Assembly: GCF_019747315.1 (NCBI RefSeq)
Contig: NZ_JAIEQY010000157.1
Coordinates: 1-35,563 of the forward strand
DNA length: 35,563 bases
Origin: Roseococcus sp.
GTDB lineage: Bacteria > Pseudomonadota > Alphaproteobacteria > Acetobacterales > Acetobacteraceae
Reading direction: 5' to 3'
Shown here: one piece after another, positions 8,916-17,313 of the stretch
Position numbering within the stretch: the first letter of the stretch is position 1
How the letters are laid out: every line of letters begins with the position of its first letter
Position numbers and translations under genes: made by a program
Notes under the pieces: model-generated
Databases searched by the model: none
What the model was told of the DNA's origin: nothing
Seen by the model: only the letters and a program-made list of their open reading frames with translations

Positions 8916-9842
8916 TTACTGACGCGCCGCTGCGATTCGAATGGTGTCGTTTTCGGCGGCCGCAAGGGCCGGGGCCGGGGCGTCCTGGCGGGCGAAGCGC
9001 GTGCGCGCGCTGGCCACCCAGGCGTCGAATTCTGCCTGCGGCACGGCCTTCACCACGATCGGCATGAACCAGTGGTTCACCCCGCAGATCTGGTTGCACT
9101 GGCCGTAGAAGGTGCCCACCCGGTCGGCGCGCATCCAGGTCTCCAGCGTGCGGCCGGGGATGGTGTAGCGCTGCACGCCCAGGCTGGGGACGAAGAAGCT
9201 GTGGATCACGTCCGCGCCATTGGTCATCACGCGGATGGTGCGACCCACGGGGATCAGCAGGGGCTCGTCCACCTCCAGGCTACGGAACTGGCCAGGGCGG
9301 ATATCCTCGTCCTGGATGGGGCGGCTGTCGAAGGCGAAGTTGCCATGGTCGGGGAACTGATAGCTCCAGTACCATTGATGGCCCGTCACGTTGATCGTCA
9401 GGTCGGCGTCACGCGCGCGGTCCTGGTAGTAGATCAGCCGGAAAGAGGGGACGGCGATGACCAGCAGGATCAGCACCGGGATCACCGTCCAGGCGATCTC
9501 GAGCCCCGTGTGGTGGCTGGTCTGCGAGGGGACGGGGTTCGCCTTCTCGTTGTAGCGCCACATCACCCAGGCCAGCAGGATGGCCACGAAAACCGTGACC
9601 GCCACCATCAGCCAGAAGACCAGCGTGTTGAAGCTCGAAATGGCGTCCTTGATGGGACCGCCCGATTCCTGCAGCCCCATGGCCCAGGGCGCGGGCGCCC
9701 CCACCATGGGTGCCTGCGCCTGAGCGTAAGCCACGCCAATCATGGCCAGCACGCCCAGCATGGATATTCCGAAAATTCGTCCGATACGCCCGATCACGCG
9801 CCGCACCTTGCCCCAAAACCTGAAGCGATGGCCCGGGGCCAT
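8916..9842 (-). CDS. coxB: Cytochrome c oxidase subunit II
   Basis: Subunit II takes electrons from cytochrome c through its CuA centre. It has an N-terminal signal-like segment ([19 protein letters not shown]), two membrane helices (one around [21 protein letters not shown]), and a periplasmic cupredoxin domain with [18 protein letters not shown] and the CuA loop [15 protein letters not shown]. The ligands C, C, H and M are present, but the usual S-E pair between the cysteines is N-Q. Start uncertain: the ATG at 9842 is used, but a GTG at 9806 with GGGG upstream, or an ATG at 9761, would give a more normal signal peptide. Confidence 0.95.
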   Translation of the reverse strand: MAPGHRFRFWGKVRRVIGRIGRIFGISMLGVLAMIGVAYAQAQAPMVGAPAPWAMGLQESGGPIKDAISSFNTLVFWLMVAVTVFVAILLAWVMWRYNEKANPVPSQTSHHTGLEIAWTVIPVLILLVIAVPSFRLIYYQDRARDADLTINVTGHQWYWSYQFPDHGNFAFDSRPIQDEDIRPGQFRSLEVDEPLLIPVGRTIRVMTNGADVIHSFFVPSLGVQRYTIPGRTLETWMRADRVGTFYGQCNQICGVNHWFMPIVVKAVPQAEFDAWVASARTRFARQDAPAPALAAAENDTIRIAAARQ

Positions 9843-9984
9843 CGCCCGGTGACCCCATCGGCCACCTGCGGGCGCAGCATGGCATGCCCTCTGGAAGGGG
9901 CCGGCCCGGCGCCGCGGCCGGACCATAGGCTTGAGGCGAAAACCCCACAAGCCTTGCGGCGGTGCAGCATCGGGTTTTTTGGGC

Positions 9985-10326
9985 TCAGCCGCCCTCGATG
10001 ATCTCGGTTTCCGCCCCCTCGGCGCCGCCCTCGGCCACATGGTCCACCATGTCCGTCAGCATGGAGCGGATATGCGGGTCCCCGACCATGTAGAAGACCT
10101 GCCGCCCCCGGCGATCCGCCGTCAGCAGCCGCGCTGCCCGCAGCAGGCGCAAATGGTGCGAGACCAGGCTGGGCGAGATGGAAAGCATCTCCGCCGTCGC
10201 CCCGACCGAAACCGGCTGGTCCAGGCAGGCCAGAATGATCTTGAGGCGCGTGGGGTCGCTCATCAGGCGGAACATCTCCGCCAGTTCCATGACCTCATCT
10301 TCGTTGATGCGGACGCCTGTTGCCAT
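9985..10326 (-). CDS. ArsR/SmtB-family metal-sensing repressor
   Basis: A 113-residue winged-helix regulator. The recognition helix region is SPSLVSHHLRLLR (51-63), followed by the wing TADRRGRQVFYMVG. The C-terminal helix carries D83, H85, H96 and E99. The spacing is identical to the alpha-5 zinc site of SmtB (D104, H106, H117, E120), so zinc or a similar divalent metal is the likely signal. ArsR proteins normally leave DNA when metal binds. It is divergent from the metal importer at 10476 and also lies 142 bases upstream of coxB in the same direction. The start MATGVRIN is preferred; a longer frame to 10446 looks non-homologous. Confidence 0.9.
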   Translation of the reverse strand: MATGVRINEDEVMELAEMFRLMSDPTRLKIILACLDQPVSVGATAEMLSISPSLVSHHLRLLRAARLLTADRRGRQVFYMVGDPHIRSMLTDMVDHVAEGGAEGAETEIIEGG

Positions 10327-10475
10327 TCTGGCAGCTTCGGCCTTGTCGCCGCGGGACACAAGCCTTGTTGCGCGCCTGCATTGGGCGAACGCGCGCCAGG
10401 CCAAGCCTTGACGCGCGCCGCGCGAGGGGCAAGTAAATGGAAACAAGTCACTGAAATTATTAGAGGATTGAATAG
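10327..10475. promoter_or_regulatory. Divergent intergenic region between arsR and the metal importer
   Basis: These 149 bases must hold the promoters of both directions. On the plus strand TTGACG (10408-10413) is a possible -35 box, with only an imperfect -10 (AGTAAA or GTAAAT, 10432-10438) at 18-19 bases. The 3' part turns AT-rich and holds the importer Shine-Dalgarno GAGGA (10463-10467). A half-site TGAATAG at 10469-10475 adjoins the palindrome at 10477. Confidence 0.5.
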
Positions 10476-11429
10476 ATGAATAGCTATTCAGCCATCGCTC
10501 GCCGGAGCCTCCTGGCGCTGCCAGCCCTGGCCGGCACAGCCAAGGCCCAGCCCGCCGGGCGCCCCACGGCGCTGGCCACCACCGGCATGATCGGCGACCT
10601 CGTGCGCGGCGTTGGCGGGCCCGCCATCAACACCGAGACCCTAATCGGCGAGGGCGTGGATCCCCACCTCTTCCGCCCGACGCGCAACGACATCGCGAGG
10701 ATCCTCCGCGCCGATGCCCTCTTCTTCAACGGCCACCGCCTGGAGGGCCGCATGCATGAGGTGCTTGACCGCGCCGCCGCCCAGGGCAGGCCGGCCCTGG
10801 CCGTGGCTGAGGCCATTCCGCGCGCCCGGTTGCGCCAGCATGACGACTACCCCGAGGCGGCCGACCCGCATGTCTGGATGGACCCTGCCCTCTGGTCCGA
10901 GACGCTGCCCGCCATCGCTGCCACCCTGGCGCGCCTGCCCCGGCTGGACCGGAACCTGGAGGCAGGGGTGGCCCAGACCCGGCACGTGCTCACGCGGCTC
11001 GACGCCTATGCGCGGGACGTCCTGGCCCCTATCCCGGCCGAGCGCCGCGTGCTGGTCACGGCGCATGATGCCTTCGCCTATTTTGGGCTGCGCTATCAGT
11101 TCCAGGTGGAATCCATCCAGGGCCTCTCCACCGAGGCCGAGGCCAGCCTGGCCCGAATCGAGGCCATGGTCCGGCTGATCGTGGAACGCCGCCTGCCCGC
11201 CATCTTCACCGAGAGTTCCGTGCCCGACCGCGCGGTGCGCGCCCTGATCGAGGGGGTGGCAGCGCGCGGCCACCAAATCCGGCTGGGCGGCACGCTCTTC
11301 TCCGATTCCATGGGCCGCCCCGGCACCTATCGCGGCACCTATGAAGGCATGATGGACCACAACATCACCACCATCTCGCGTGCCCTCGGCGGCTCGGCGC
11401 CCGAGCGCGGGTTGAACGGCCGGCTGTGA
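10476..11429 (+). CDS. Metal ABC transporter substrate-binding protein (TroA/ZnuA family)
   Basis: Periplasmic cluster A-I binding protein of 317 residues. It has an RR-containing signal peptide (SAIARRSLLALPALAGTAKA, possibly Tat). Probable metal ligands are H64 (VDPHLF), H132 (DPHVWMD), H197 (VTAHDAF) and D277 (LFSDSMG), a three-His plus Asp set as in TroA. Mn-specific PsaA/MntC proteins have Glu at the third position, so zinc or mixed Zn/Mn is more likely here. No His-rich loop is present, unlike many ZnuA proteins. The start follows GAGGA, and the stop overlaps the ATPase start (GTGA). Exact metal is not decided by sequence. Confidence 0.92.
   Translation: MNSYSAIARRSLLALPALAGTAKAQPAGRPTALATTGMIGDLVRGVGGPAINTETLIGEGVDPHLFRPTRNDIARILRADALFFNGHRLEGRMHEVLDRAAAQGRPALAVAEAIPRARLRQHDDYPEAADPHVWMDPALWSETLPAIAATLARLPRLDRNLEAGVAQTRHVLTRLDAYARDVLAPIPAERRVLVTAHDAFAYFGLRYQFQVESIQGLSTEAEASLARIEAMVRLIVERRLPAIFTESSVPDRAVRALIEGVAARGHQIRLGGTLFSDSMGRPGTYRGTYEGMMDHNITTISRALGGSAPERGLNGRL
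10477..10490. promoter_or_regulatory. Candidate ArsR operator overlapping the importer start codon
   Basis: TGAATAGCTATTCA is a perfect 14-bp palindrome beginning on the second base of the importer's first ATG. It resembles operators of SmtB/CzrA-type ArsR repressors, which have a TGAA-type half-site mirrored by TTCA. An extra half-site TGAATAG lies at 10469-10475. The adjacent divergent regulator has an SmtB-like metal site. Binding is inferred. Confidence 0.6.
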
Positions 11430-12145
11430 GCGCACCGTTTTCCGTCTCCGGGCTGAGTGTCAGCTATGCCGGCCGCCCGGCCCTCACCAACATCACCTGG
11501 CAGGCCGCACCGGGCCTGACGGCCATCCTCGGCCCCAATGGCGCCGGAAAATCCACCCTGCTGAAGGCGGCGCTCGGCCTGATTCCGGCCGATTCCGGCG
11601 AGGCGCGCTTCCTTGGCCTGCCGTTGGAGCAGGCCCGCGCCCGCATCGCCTATCTGCCGCAGCGCGCCAGCGTGGACTGGGATTTCCCGGCCTCGGCGCT
11701 CGACATTGTCGCCATGGCCCGCCTGCCGCGCATGCGCTGGTGGGGCCCGGTGCCCCGCGCCGAGCGCGAGATCGCCCGCGCGGCCCTGGCCTCGGTCGGC
11801 CTCGCCGATTTCGCCGAGCGCCAGATCGGCCGCCTTTCCGGCGGGCAGCAGCAGCGCGTCTTCCTCGCCCGCGCCTTGGCCCAGGGGGCCGACCTCTTCC
11901 TGATGGATGAACCCATGGCCGCCGTGGATGCGGTCACGGAGCAGACCATCCTGGCCGTGCTGCATGGCCTCGCGGGCGAGGGGAAATCGGTCCTGATGGT
12001 GCATCACGACCTCTCCCTCATCACCGCGCATTTCGACCAGGTGCTGATCCTGGCGGGGCATGTCGTGGCGGCCGGCCCCGTGGCAGAGGCCTTCACGGAT
12101 GCCGCCATCGCCCAGGCCTTCGGCGGGCTTCCAGGGCGAGCATGA
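11426..12145 (+). CDS. Metal ABC transporter ATP-binding protein
   Basis: ATPase of the importer, 239 residues. Walker A is GPNGAGKST, the Q-loop is YLPQRASVDWDFP, the signature is LSGGQQQR, Walker B is LFLMDEP, and the switch histidine is in MVHHDLS. The YLPQR..VDWDFP segment is typical of the Mn/Zn/Fe subfamily (MntB, ZnuC, TroB). It starts with GTG in a GTGA overlap with the binding protein and ends in an ATGA overlap with the first permease, so all components are co-translated. Confidence 0.95.
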   Translation: MSAPFSVSGLSVSYAGRPALTNITWQAAPGLTAILGPNGAGKSTLLKAALGLIPADSGEARFLGLPLEQARARIAYLPQRASVDWDFPASALDIVAMARLPRMRWWGPVPRAEREIARAALASVGLADFAERQIGRLSGGQQQRVFLARALAQGADLFLMDEPMAAVDAVTEQTILAVLHGLAGEGKSVLMVHHDLSLITAHFDQVLILAGHVVAAGPVAEAFTDAAIAQAFGGLPGRA

Positions 12146-12972
12146 TCGGCCACAACACCCTCATCGTGCTGCTGGGCTGTGCCGCGCTGGGGGCGGCCTC
12201 GGGCGTGGTCGGCGCCTTCGCGCTGCTGCGGGGGCGCGCCCTGCTGGCCGATGCCATCGGCCATGCGGCCTTGCCGGGCGTGGTCGCGGCCTCACTCATC
12301 GTCGCCGCCTTCGGTGGGCCGGCGCGCAGCCTGGCGCCGCTGCTGCTGGGCGCCGCGCTCTCGGCCTGGCTCGGGCTGCTGGCGCTGCGGGCGCTGACGG
12401 CGGGCGGGCGAATCCGGCAGGATGCCGCCATCGGCGTGGTGCTCTCCGCCTTCTACGCGCTGGGCACGGTCGGGCTTTCCATCGCCCAGGCCATGCCGGA
12501 TGCCGCCCAGGCGGGGCTGTCCAGCTTCATCCTGGGCCAGGCGGCAACGCTGAACGAGGGCGATGCCCTGCTGGCCGGCGGCCTGGCGCTGGGCTGCATC
12601 GCCCTCATCGCCCTGCTGTTCCAGCCCTTGCGCGCCCTCTGCTTCGACGAGGGTTTCGCCCGCAGCCAGGGCCTGCCGGTGCGCGCGCTGGACCTCACTT
12701 TGCTGGCGCTGCTGCTGGCGGTCTGCGTCGCCGGGTTGCCGGCCGTGGGCCTGCTGCTGGTGGTGGCGCTGCTGATCGTTCCCGCCGCCGCCGCGCGCCT
12801 CGTCACGCGCGGCCTGCCGGCCATGGTGACCCTGGCGGGACTGCTGGGGGCGGCCGCGGGCGCCAGCGGCGCGCTGATCTCCACCCGATTCGAGAATATC
12901 CCGACCGGCGCCGCCGTCGTCCTGGCCGGCCTGCTCGGCTTCGGCGCCGCCCTGGCCTTCCAGCGCCGATGA
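12142..12972 (+). CDS. Metal ABC transporter permease, first subunit (TroC/ZnuB family)
   Basis: An integral membrane protein of 276 residues, almost wholly hydrophobic, with about eight predicted helices. Family marks include ALLRGRALLADAIGHAALPGV near the N-terminus, the central CFDEGFARSQGLPVRALDL cytoplasmic coupling region, and VGLLLVVALLIVPAAAARL. It overlaps the ATPase and the second permease by four bases each. Two different permeases in one operon is the TroCD/SitCD/MntCD plan, in which they probably form a heterodimer; ZnuB systems usually have one. Confidence 0.93.
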   Translation: MIGHNTLIVLLGCAALGAASGVVGAFALLRGRALLADAIGHAALPGVVAASLIVAAFGGPARSLAPLLLGAALSAWLGLLALRALTAGGRIRQDAAIGVVLSAFYALGTVGLSIAQAMPDAAQAGLSSFILGQAATLNEGDALLAGGLALGCIALIALLFQPLRALCFDEGFARSQGLPVRALDLTLLALLLAVCVAGLPAVGLLLVVALLIVPAAAARLVTRGLPAMVTLAGLLGAAAGASGALISTRFENIPTGAAVVLAGLLGFGAALAFQRR

Positions 12973-13898
12973 CCGAGTTCCTGCAACTCGACCTGCCCGC
13001 CCTGCTCGCCGCCCTCCTGGCCGGCGGCACCTGTGGCCTTCTGGGCTCCTTCCTGGTGCTGCGGCGCGAGAGCCTGCTGGGGGACGCGCTCTCCCACGCG
13101 GTCCTCCCCGGCATCGTGCTGGGCTTCGCGCTGACGGGGCTGCGGAGCGCGGGGCCGATGCTGCTGGGGGCGCTGGGCGCCGCGCTGCTGGCCACGCTGG
13201 CCATCGGCTGGGTGCGGCGCGCGGCGCGGCTGGAGACGGGTGCGGCCACCGGCCTGGTCTTCACCGGCTTCTTCGCCGCGGGGCTGGTCCTGCTGGAGGT
13301 GACCGGCGCCCGCAGCGCCGATCTGGACGTGGATTGCGTGCTTTTCGGCCAGCTGGAGACCCTGGTCTGGCTGGAGGCGCAGGGCCTCGCTTCCCTGCTG
13401 GACCCCGCCGCGCTGGCCAGCCTGCCGCGCCAATTGGGGCTGCTGGCGGCGGTGGCCCTGGTCTCGGCGCTGGTCGTCGCCACCTGCTGGCGGCCCTTGC
13501 AGCTCATCGCCTTCGACCCGGCCTTCGCCGCCTCGCTCGGCCTGCGCGTCGGGCGGTGGGAAATGGGGCTGAACCTGCTCATCGCGGCGGCCGCCGTCGC
13601 CGCCTTCGAATCCGTGGGCAGCATCCTGGTGGTGGCCATGCTGGTCTGCCCGGCCGTGGCGCTCCGCTTGCTGACCGACCGCTACCGCGTGCAGGTGATG
13701 GGCGGCGCCGCGCTGGGCGCGGCCCTGGGCGCGGCGGGCGTGCTGCTGGCAGGGCCGGTGCCGGCGGCGCTGGGGCTGGGCGTCTCGCTCAACGCCGCCG
13801 GGTTGATCGGGACGCTGGCGGGAATGGTGGTGGCGGGCAGCCTGATGCTGCGGGCAGCCCGCGCTACGCCCCGCGCTGCCGCGCCGCCAGCGCGCTGA
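12969..13898 (+). CDS. Metal ABC transporter permease, second subunit (TroD/ZnuB family)
   Basis: Second permease of the importer, 309 residues, starting [20 protein letters not shown] in an ATGA overlap with the first. Matching marks are [23 protein letters not shown], the coupling region [20 protein letters not shown], and [21 protein letters not shown]. About eight to nine helices are expected. The last 35 bases overlap the 3' end of the convergent chemotaxis gene, so there is no room for a dedicated terminator and convergent transcripts must overlap. Confidence 0.93.
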   Translation: MTEFLQLDLPALLAALLAGGTCGLLGSFLVLRRESLLGDALSHAVLPGIVLGFALTGLRSAGPMLLGALGAALLATLAIGWVRRAARLETGAATGLVFTGFFAAGLVLLEVTGARSADLDVDCVLFGQLETLVWLEAQGLASLLDPAALASLPRQLGLLAAVALVSALVVATCWRPLQLIAFDPAFAASLGLRVGRWEMGLNLLIAAAAVAAFESVGSILVVAMLVCPAVALRLLTDRYRVQVMGGAALGAALGAAGVLLAGPVPAALGLGVSLNAAGLIGTLAGMVVAGSLMLRAARATPRAAAPPAR

Positions 13899-15564
13899 CC
13901 TCCTCGCGCAGGAAGCGACTGGAGGAATCCAGCTCTCCCGCCAGCCCACGCAACTCCCGCGCGGAGGCATCGGTCTGCGTCACCTCGCCGTTCAGCGCAT
14001 GCGCCCCGCCCGAGACGCTGGTGGTGGCCGCCGCCGCCTGGGCCACGCCGCGGGCGATTTCGCGCGTGGCCTCGCCCTGCTGCGCCATGCCGTCGGCGAT
14101 GGCCGCCGAGATGGCGTGCAGCTCCTGGATGGTCTGGCCAATGCCGCCGATGGCCTGGGCCGCGCCCTCCGTCGTCGCCTGGATGGCGCCGATCTGGCTT
14201 GCGATCTCCTCCGTCGCCTTGGCGGTCTGCAGGGCCAGGCTCTTCACCTCCCCCGCGACCACGGCGAAGCCCTTGCCCGCATCGCCCGCCCGCGCCGCCT
14301 CGATCGTCGCATTGAGCGCAAGGAGGTTGGTCTGCGCGGCGATGCTCTCGATCAGCCGCACCACCTCGCCGATGCGCTGCGCCCCGGTGGAGAGGCCGCG
14401 CACCGTCGCATCCGTCTGCATGGCCTGCTGCAAGGCACGGTCGGCGACGGCGGAAGCATCCGTCACCTGGCGGGTGATCTCGGCGATGCTGCTGGCCAAT
14501 TCCTCGGCGGCCGCGGCCACGGCCTGCACATGGGCCGTCGCTTCCTCCGAGCCGCTGCCGAGGGAGCGGGCCTGGACCGTCGCGCGCTCCGCCAGGTCGG
14601 AAAGGCGCGAGGCGGCGGCGAGGGTCAGCGCCGCGCGCTCGCCCAGCTGGCCCGAGGCCTCGGCCAGCGCGGCTTCCAGGGCGGCGGCATTGGCCAGCGC
14701 CACCTCGCGCCGCGCCAGTTCCATCCGGCCGCGCTCGGCCTCGGCCTCGGCGCGGGCCTGGCGGGTTTCCAGGCGGGATTGGCGCAGCGTCTCGATCGCC
14801 GCGGCCATGGCGCCCAGTTCGTCGCGGCGGCCCAGATGCGGCACGCCGCCTTCCAGATCGCCCGTGGTGATGCAGGCGACGCGGGTGCAGAGCTGGTCCA
14901 TCGGCCGCAGCATCCGGCGGATGACCCACCAGCCCAGCAGCCCCATCACCAGCAGCACGATCCCGCCCGCGATCAGCCCGTCACGGATCAGCTGCGCCTC
15001 CATGGCGGCCAGCAGCGCCAGGGACTGCCCGGCGAAGAGCAGCCCGACCTGCCGGCCCGAGGCGTCGCGGATCGGCTGGTAGATGGTCATGTGGTTCTGG
15101 CCGAGGATGACATTCTCGCCCCGATAGGTCTGCCCGCCCGTGATCGCGGCGGCATAGGCGGGGCCCGCTGCCAGGCGGGTGCCGGTGGCGCGGGTGCCAT
15201 CCGGGCGCACCACGCTGGTGGCGACGCGCTCATCCCCCTTGAAGATGGTGGCCACCCCGCCGCCCGCGCGGGAGACCATGTCCACCACCTCATTCGCGCC
15301 TTCCATCACGCGATCCCCGCGCGCCAGGCGCCCTTCGGGCGTCAGGCGCCAGGCCGCGCCACCGGAGAGCTGGGCCGTGGTGGTTTCCAGCAGTTGCAGG
15401 TCCCGCTCCAGCCGCTGTTGCAGCCGGGCGGTCTCGCCCGTGTGGAAGCTGTAGATGGACCAGGCCTGCAGGCCGAGCACGGACAGGGCGATGGCAAGGG
15501 TCCCCGCGGCGGCGATGCGCGTCGCGAGGCTGAGGGCGGGCAGGCGCCGGAGGAGGTTTTCCAT
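13864..15564 (-). CDS. Methyl-accepting chemotaxis protein
   Basis: Transmembrane chemoreceptor of 566 residues. TM1 is about residues 15-37, followed by a periplasmic single-Cache-like domain (about 40-190), TM2 (about 195-214), a HAMP linker (about 212-265), then a coiled-coil signalling domain. The kinase-contact tip [20 protein letters not shown] and [15 protein letters not shown] are exact family signatures. It has no C-terminal CheR-binding pentapeptide. No che genes are nearby, so it is an orphan receptor; Cache domains often bind small carboxylates or amines, but no ligand can be named. The start follows GGGGGG. Confidence 0.93.
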   Translation of the reverse strand: MENLLRRLPALSLATRIAAAGTLAIALSVLGLQAWSIYSFHTGETARLQQRLERDLQLLETTTAQLSGGAAWRLTPEGRLARGDRVMEGANEVVDMVSRAGGGVATIFKGDERVATSVVRPDGTRATGTRLAAGPAYAAAITGGQTYRGENVILGQNHMTIYQPIRDASGRQVGLLFAGQSLALLAAMEAQLIRDGLIAGGIVLLVMGLLGWWVIRRMLRPMDQLCTRVACITTGDLEGGVPHLGRRDELGAMAAAIETLRQSRLETRQARAEAEAERGRMELARREVALANAAALEAALAEASGQLGERAALTLAAASRLSDLAERATVQARSLGSGSEEATAHVQAVAAAAEELASSIAEITRQVTDASAVADRALQQAMQTDATVRGLSTGAQRIGEVVRLIESIAAQTNLLALNATIEAARAGDAGKGFAVVAGEVKSLALQTAKATEEIASQIGAIQATTEGAAQAIGGIGQTIQELHAISAAIADGMAQQGEATREIARGVAQAAAATTSVSGGAHALNGEVTQTDASARELRGLAGELDSSSRFLREEVSALAARQRGA

Positions 15565-15587
15565 CCCCCCATCCTGACGCGCCCTGC

Positions 15588-15601
15588 TTACCGGCCGGTA
15601 A
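15588..15601. promoter_or_regulatory. Perfect 14-bp palindrome upstream of the chemoreceptor gene
   Basis: TTACCGGCCGGTAA lies 24 bases before the chemoreceptor start and 15 bases after the aminotransferase stop, both on the minus strand. It could be a regulator site, or a hairpin in the 3' end of the aminotransferase mRNA. No T-run follows. Confidence 0.4.
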
Positions 15602-15616
15602 AGCCGCAGTGCAAAA

Positions 15617-17002
15617 TCACGCCGGGACGGCAGCTTCCTCGCGCATCGCCATCCAGGCGGCGTCCAGGCCCTGGCCGAAGCGGCGGCACATCTCCGCGAT
15701 CTCGGCCTCGGTCATGATCAGCGGCGGCGTGAAGGCGATGCGGTCGCCGATGGCGCGCACCACCAGGCCCGCCTCATGGCATTTCTGCTGCACCAGGATG
15801 CCGATCTTCTGGCTGGGGGCGAAGGGCGTGCGCGTCTTCTTGTCCGCCATCAGCTCGACGCCGGCGATGAGGCCGACGCCGCGCACATCCCCCACCAGCG
15901 GATGGTCGCGGAAGGCGGCAAGCCCGTTGAGGAAGGCCGGCGAGACGCGCCGCACATGGCCCACCATGTCGCGCTCGGCATAGATAGCCAGCGTCTCCAG
16001 CCCCACGGCGCAGGCCACGGGGTGCCCGCCATAGGTGAAGCCATGGCCGAAGCTGCCATGCTTCTTCGAGCCCGCGATCAGCGCCTCATGGATCGGCGCC
16101 GAGATCAGCGTGGCCGAGAGCGGCTGGTAGGCGGCCGTCAGCTGCTTCGCGCAGGTGATGATGTCGGGCGTGATGCCATAGGTGTCGCAGCCCCACATGT
16201 GGCCGGTGCGGCCAAAGCCGCAGATCACCTCATCCGCCACAAACAGGATGTCGTGCTTTTTCAGGATGGGCAGGATGGCCTGGAAATACCCCTCCGGCGG
16301 GGTGATGGCGCCGCCGCCGCCCTGCACCGGCTCGGCGAAGAAGGCGGCGATGTTGTCCGCGCCCTCGCGCTCGATGAGGGCTTCGAGCTCGGCCGCCATG
16401 CGGGCGGAAAATGCCAGCTCCGTCTCGCCCTCCTCATGAGCCCGGTAGTAGTTGGGGTTGCTGACATGCAGGAAGCGATCACCGAGCGGCAGGTCGAAAT
16501 CCGCCTGCATATGCGGCTGGCCGGAGAGCGAGGCGGTGGCCACCGTGTTGCCGTGATAGCCGCGGATGCGGCCGATCAGCTTCTTCTTGGCCGGCTTGCC
16601 GCGCTGGTTGTTGTAGTACCAGATCAGCTTGATCGCCGCGTCATTCGCCTCGCTGCCCGAGCACTGGAACAGCACATGCGTCAGGCCGGGCGGAGCGAGT
16701 TCGATCAGCTTCTCGGCCAGGCGAACGGCCGGCTCATGCCCCTTCTGGAAGAAGGTGTGGTAATAGGGCAGCGAAAGCAGCTGCTTGTAGGCCGCGTCGG
16801 CCAGCCGCTTCTCGGAGAAACCGAGCGAGGCGCACCAGAGCCCGGCCATCGCCTCGATGTATTCGCGCCCCTCCGTGTCGAAGACATGCACGCCCTCGCC
16901 GCGCGCCATGAGCACGGCGCCGTGCTCGTTGTGGTCGGCCAGGTCGGTCTGCTGGTGGACGAAATGGGCGATATCGGCGGCGTGCAGGGAATTGGGGCGC
17001 AT
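15617..17002 (-). CDS. Class III (omega) aminotransferase, PLP-dependent
   Basis: A fold-type I PLP enzyme of 461 residues that probably moves an amino group from an amine or omega-amino acid to pyruvate or another keto acid. [11 protein letters not shown] (116-126) binds the cofactor phosphate. D257 in [14 protein letters not shown] contacts the pyridine nitrogen, and K286 in [12 protein letters not shown] is the Schiff-base lysine. The N-terminal [12 protein letters not shown] and SLPYYHTFF segments resemble the putrescine/beta-alanine:pyruvate aminotransferase group. The start [10 protein letters not shown] follows AGGAG. Substrate cannot be settled from context; the chemoreceptor downstream may be co-transcribed. 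Confidence 0.93.
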   Translation of the reverse strand: MRPNSLHAADIAHFVHQQTDLADHNEHGAVLMARGEGVHVFDTEGREYIEAMAGLWCASLGFSEKRLADAAYKQLLSLPYYHTFFQKGHEPAVRLAEKLIELAPPGLTHVLFQCSGSEANDAAIKLIWYYNNQRGKPAKKKLIGRIRGYHGNTVATASLSGQPHMQADFDLPLGDRFLHVSNPNYYRAHEEGETELAFSARMAAELEALIEREGADNIAAFFAEPVQGGGGAITPPEGYFQAILPILKKHDILFVADEVICGFGRTGHMWGCDTYGITPDIITCAKQLTAAYQPLSATLISAPIHEALIAGSKKHGSFGHGFTYGGHPVACAVGLETLAIYAERDMVGHVRRVSPAFLNGLAAFRDHPLVGDVRGVGLIAGVELMADKKTRTPFAPSQKIGILVQQKCHEAGLVVRAIGDRIAFTPPLIMTEAEIAEMCRRFGQGLDAAWMAMREEAAVPA

Positions 17003-17099
17003 GGCGGAATCTCCTGGGGCAGGCGGCCAGCTTAACCTTTTCGGCGGGGCGCGAAACGCCGCCACGCGGCGAGAGTGAAAAACACCACAGCCTTCGCCC

Positions 17100-17120
17100 G
17101 GCTTGACAGACTATCAAGCC
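17100..17120. promoter_or_regulatory. Inverted repeat with an embedded TTGACA
   Basis: GGCTTGA (17100-17106) and TCAAGCC (17114-17120) are perfect inverted arms around 7 bases. The left arm overlaps a consensus -35 box, TTGACA (17103-17108), reading rightward, though no good -10 follows at 16-18 bases. It sits about 100 bases upstream of the aminotransferase and 65 before the small membrane ORF, so it could be an operator for either. Confidence 0.35.
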
Positions 17121-17184
17121 CGCTCACATGCCGTTTCAGCTATTTCTTGTCGCTCTGACGCCACATCGAGACGGGACTTCAGCC

Positions 17185-17313
17185 ATGGCCCCACGCCCCC
17201 CAGCGCCACGCGGCAAAGGCTCCAGCCTCAACTGGGGCAGCATCCTGGCCTATGCCATCATGGTGGCACTTGGCCTGCTGGCCCTGGCGCCACTGCTCGC
17301 CGCCTTCAGGTGA
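17185..17313 (+). CDS. Possible small membrane protein
   Basis: A 42-residue ORF: a basic, proline-rich head (MAPRPPAPRGKG) followed by one hydrophobic helix (about residues 20-41, ILAYAIMVALGLLALAPLLAAF) that ends at the stop. The layout is sensible for a small inner-membrane protein, but the Shine-Dalgarno is weak (GGGAC about 8 bases upstream). A longer frame from 17128 is possible. I do not recognise a family. Its stop abuts the convergent phosphoribosyltransferase stop within TGATCA. If it is not a gene, 17003-17313 is a non-coding stretch. Confidence 0.4.
   Translation: MAPRPPAPRGKGSSLNWGSILAYAIMVALGLLALAPLLAAFR

Noticed and set aside
12060-13898. Long upstream extension of the second permease frame to 12060
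   Set aside because: The upstream part reads the first permease in another frame. The ATG at 12969 with an ATGA overlap is the natural start.
13999-15717. Long plus-strand frame opposite the chemoreceptor
   Set aside because: Antisense to a complete receptor with exact signature motifs; its sequence is Arg/Gly/His-rich and non-homologous.
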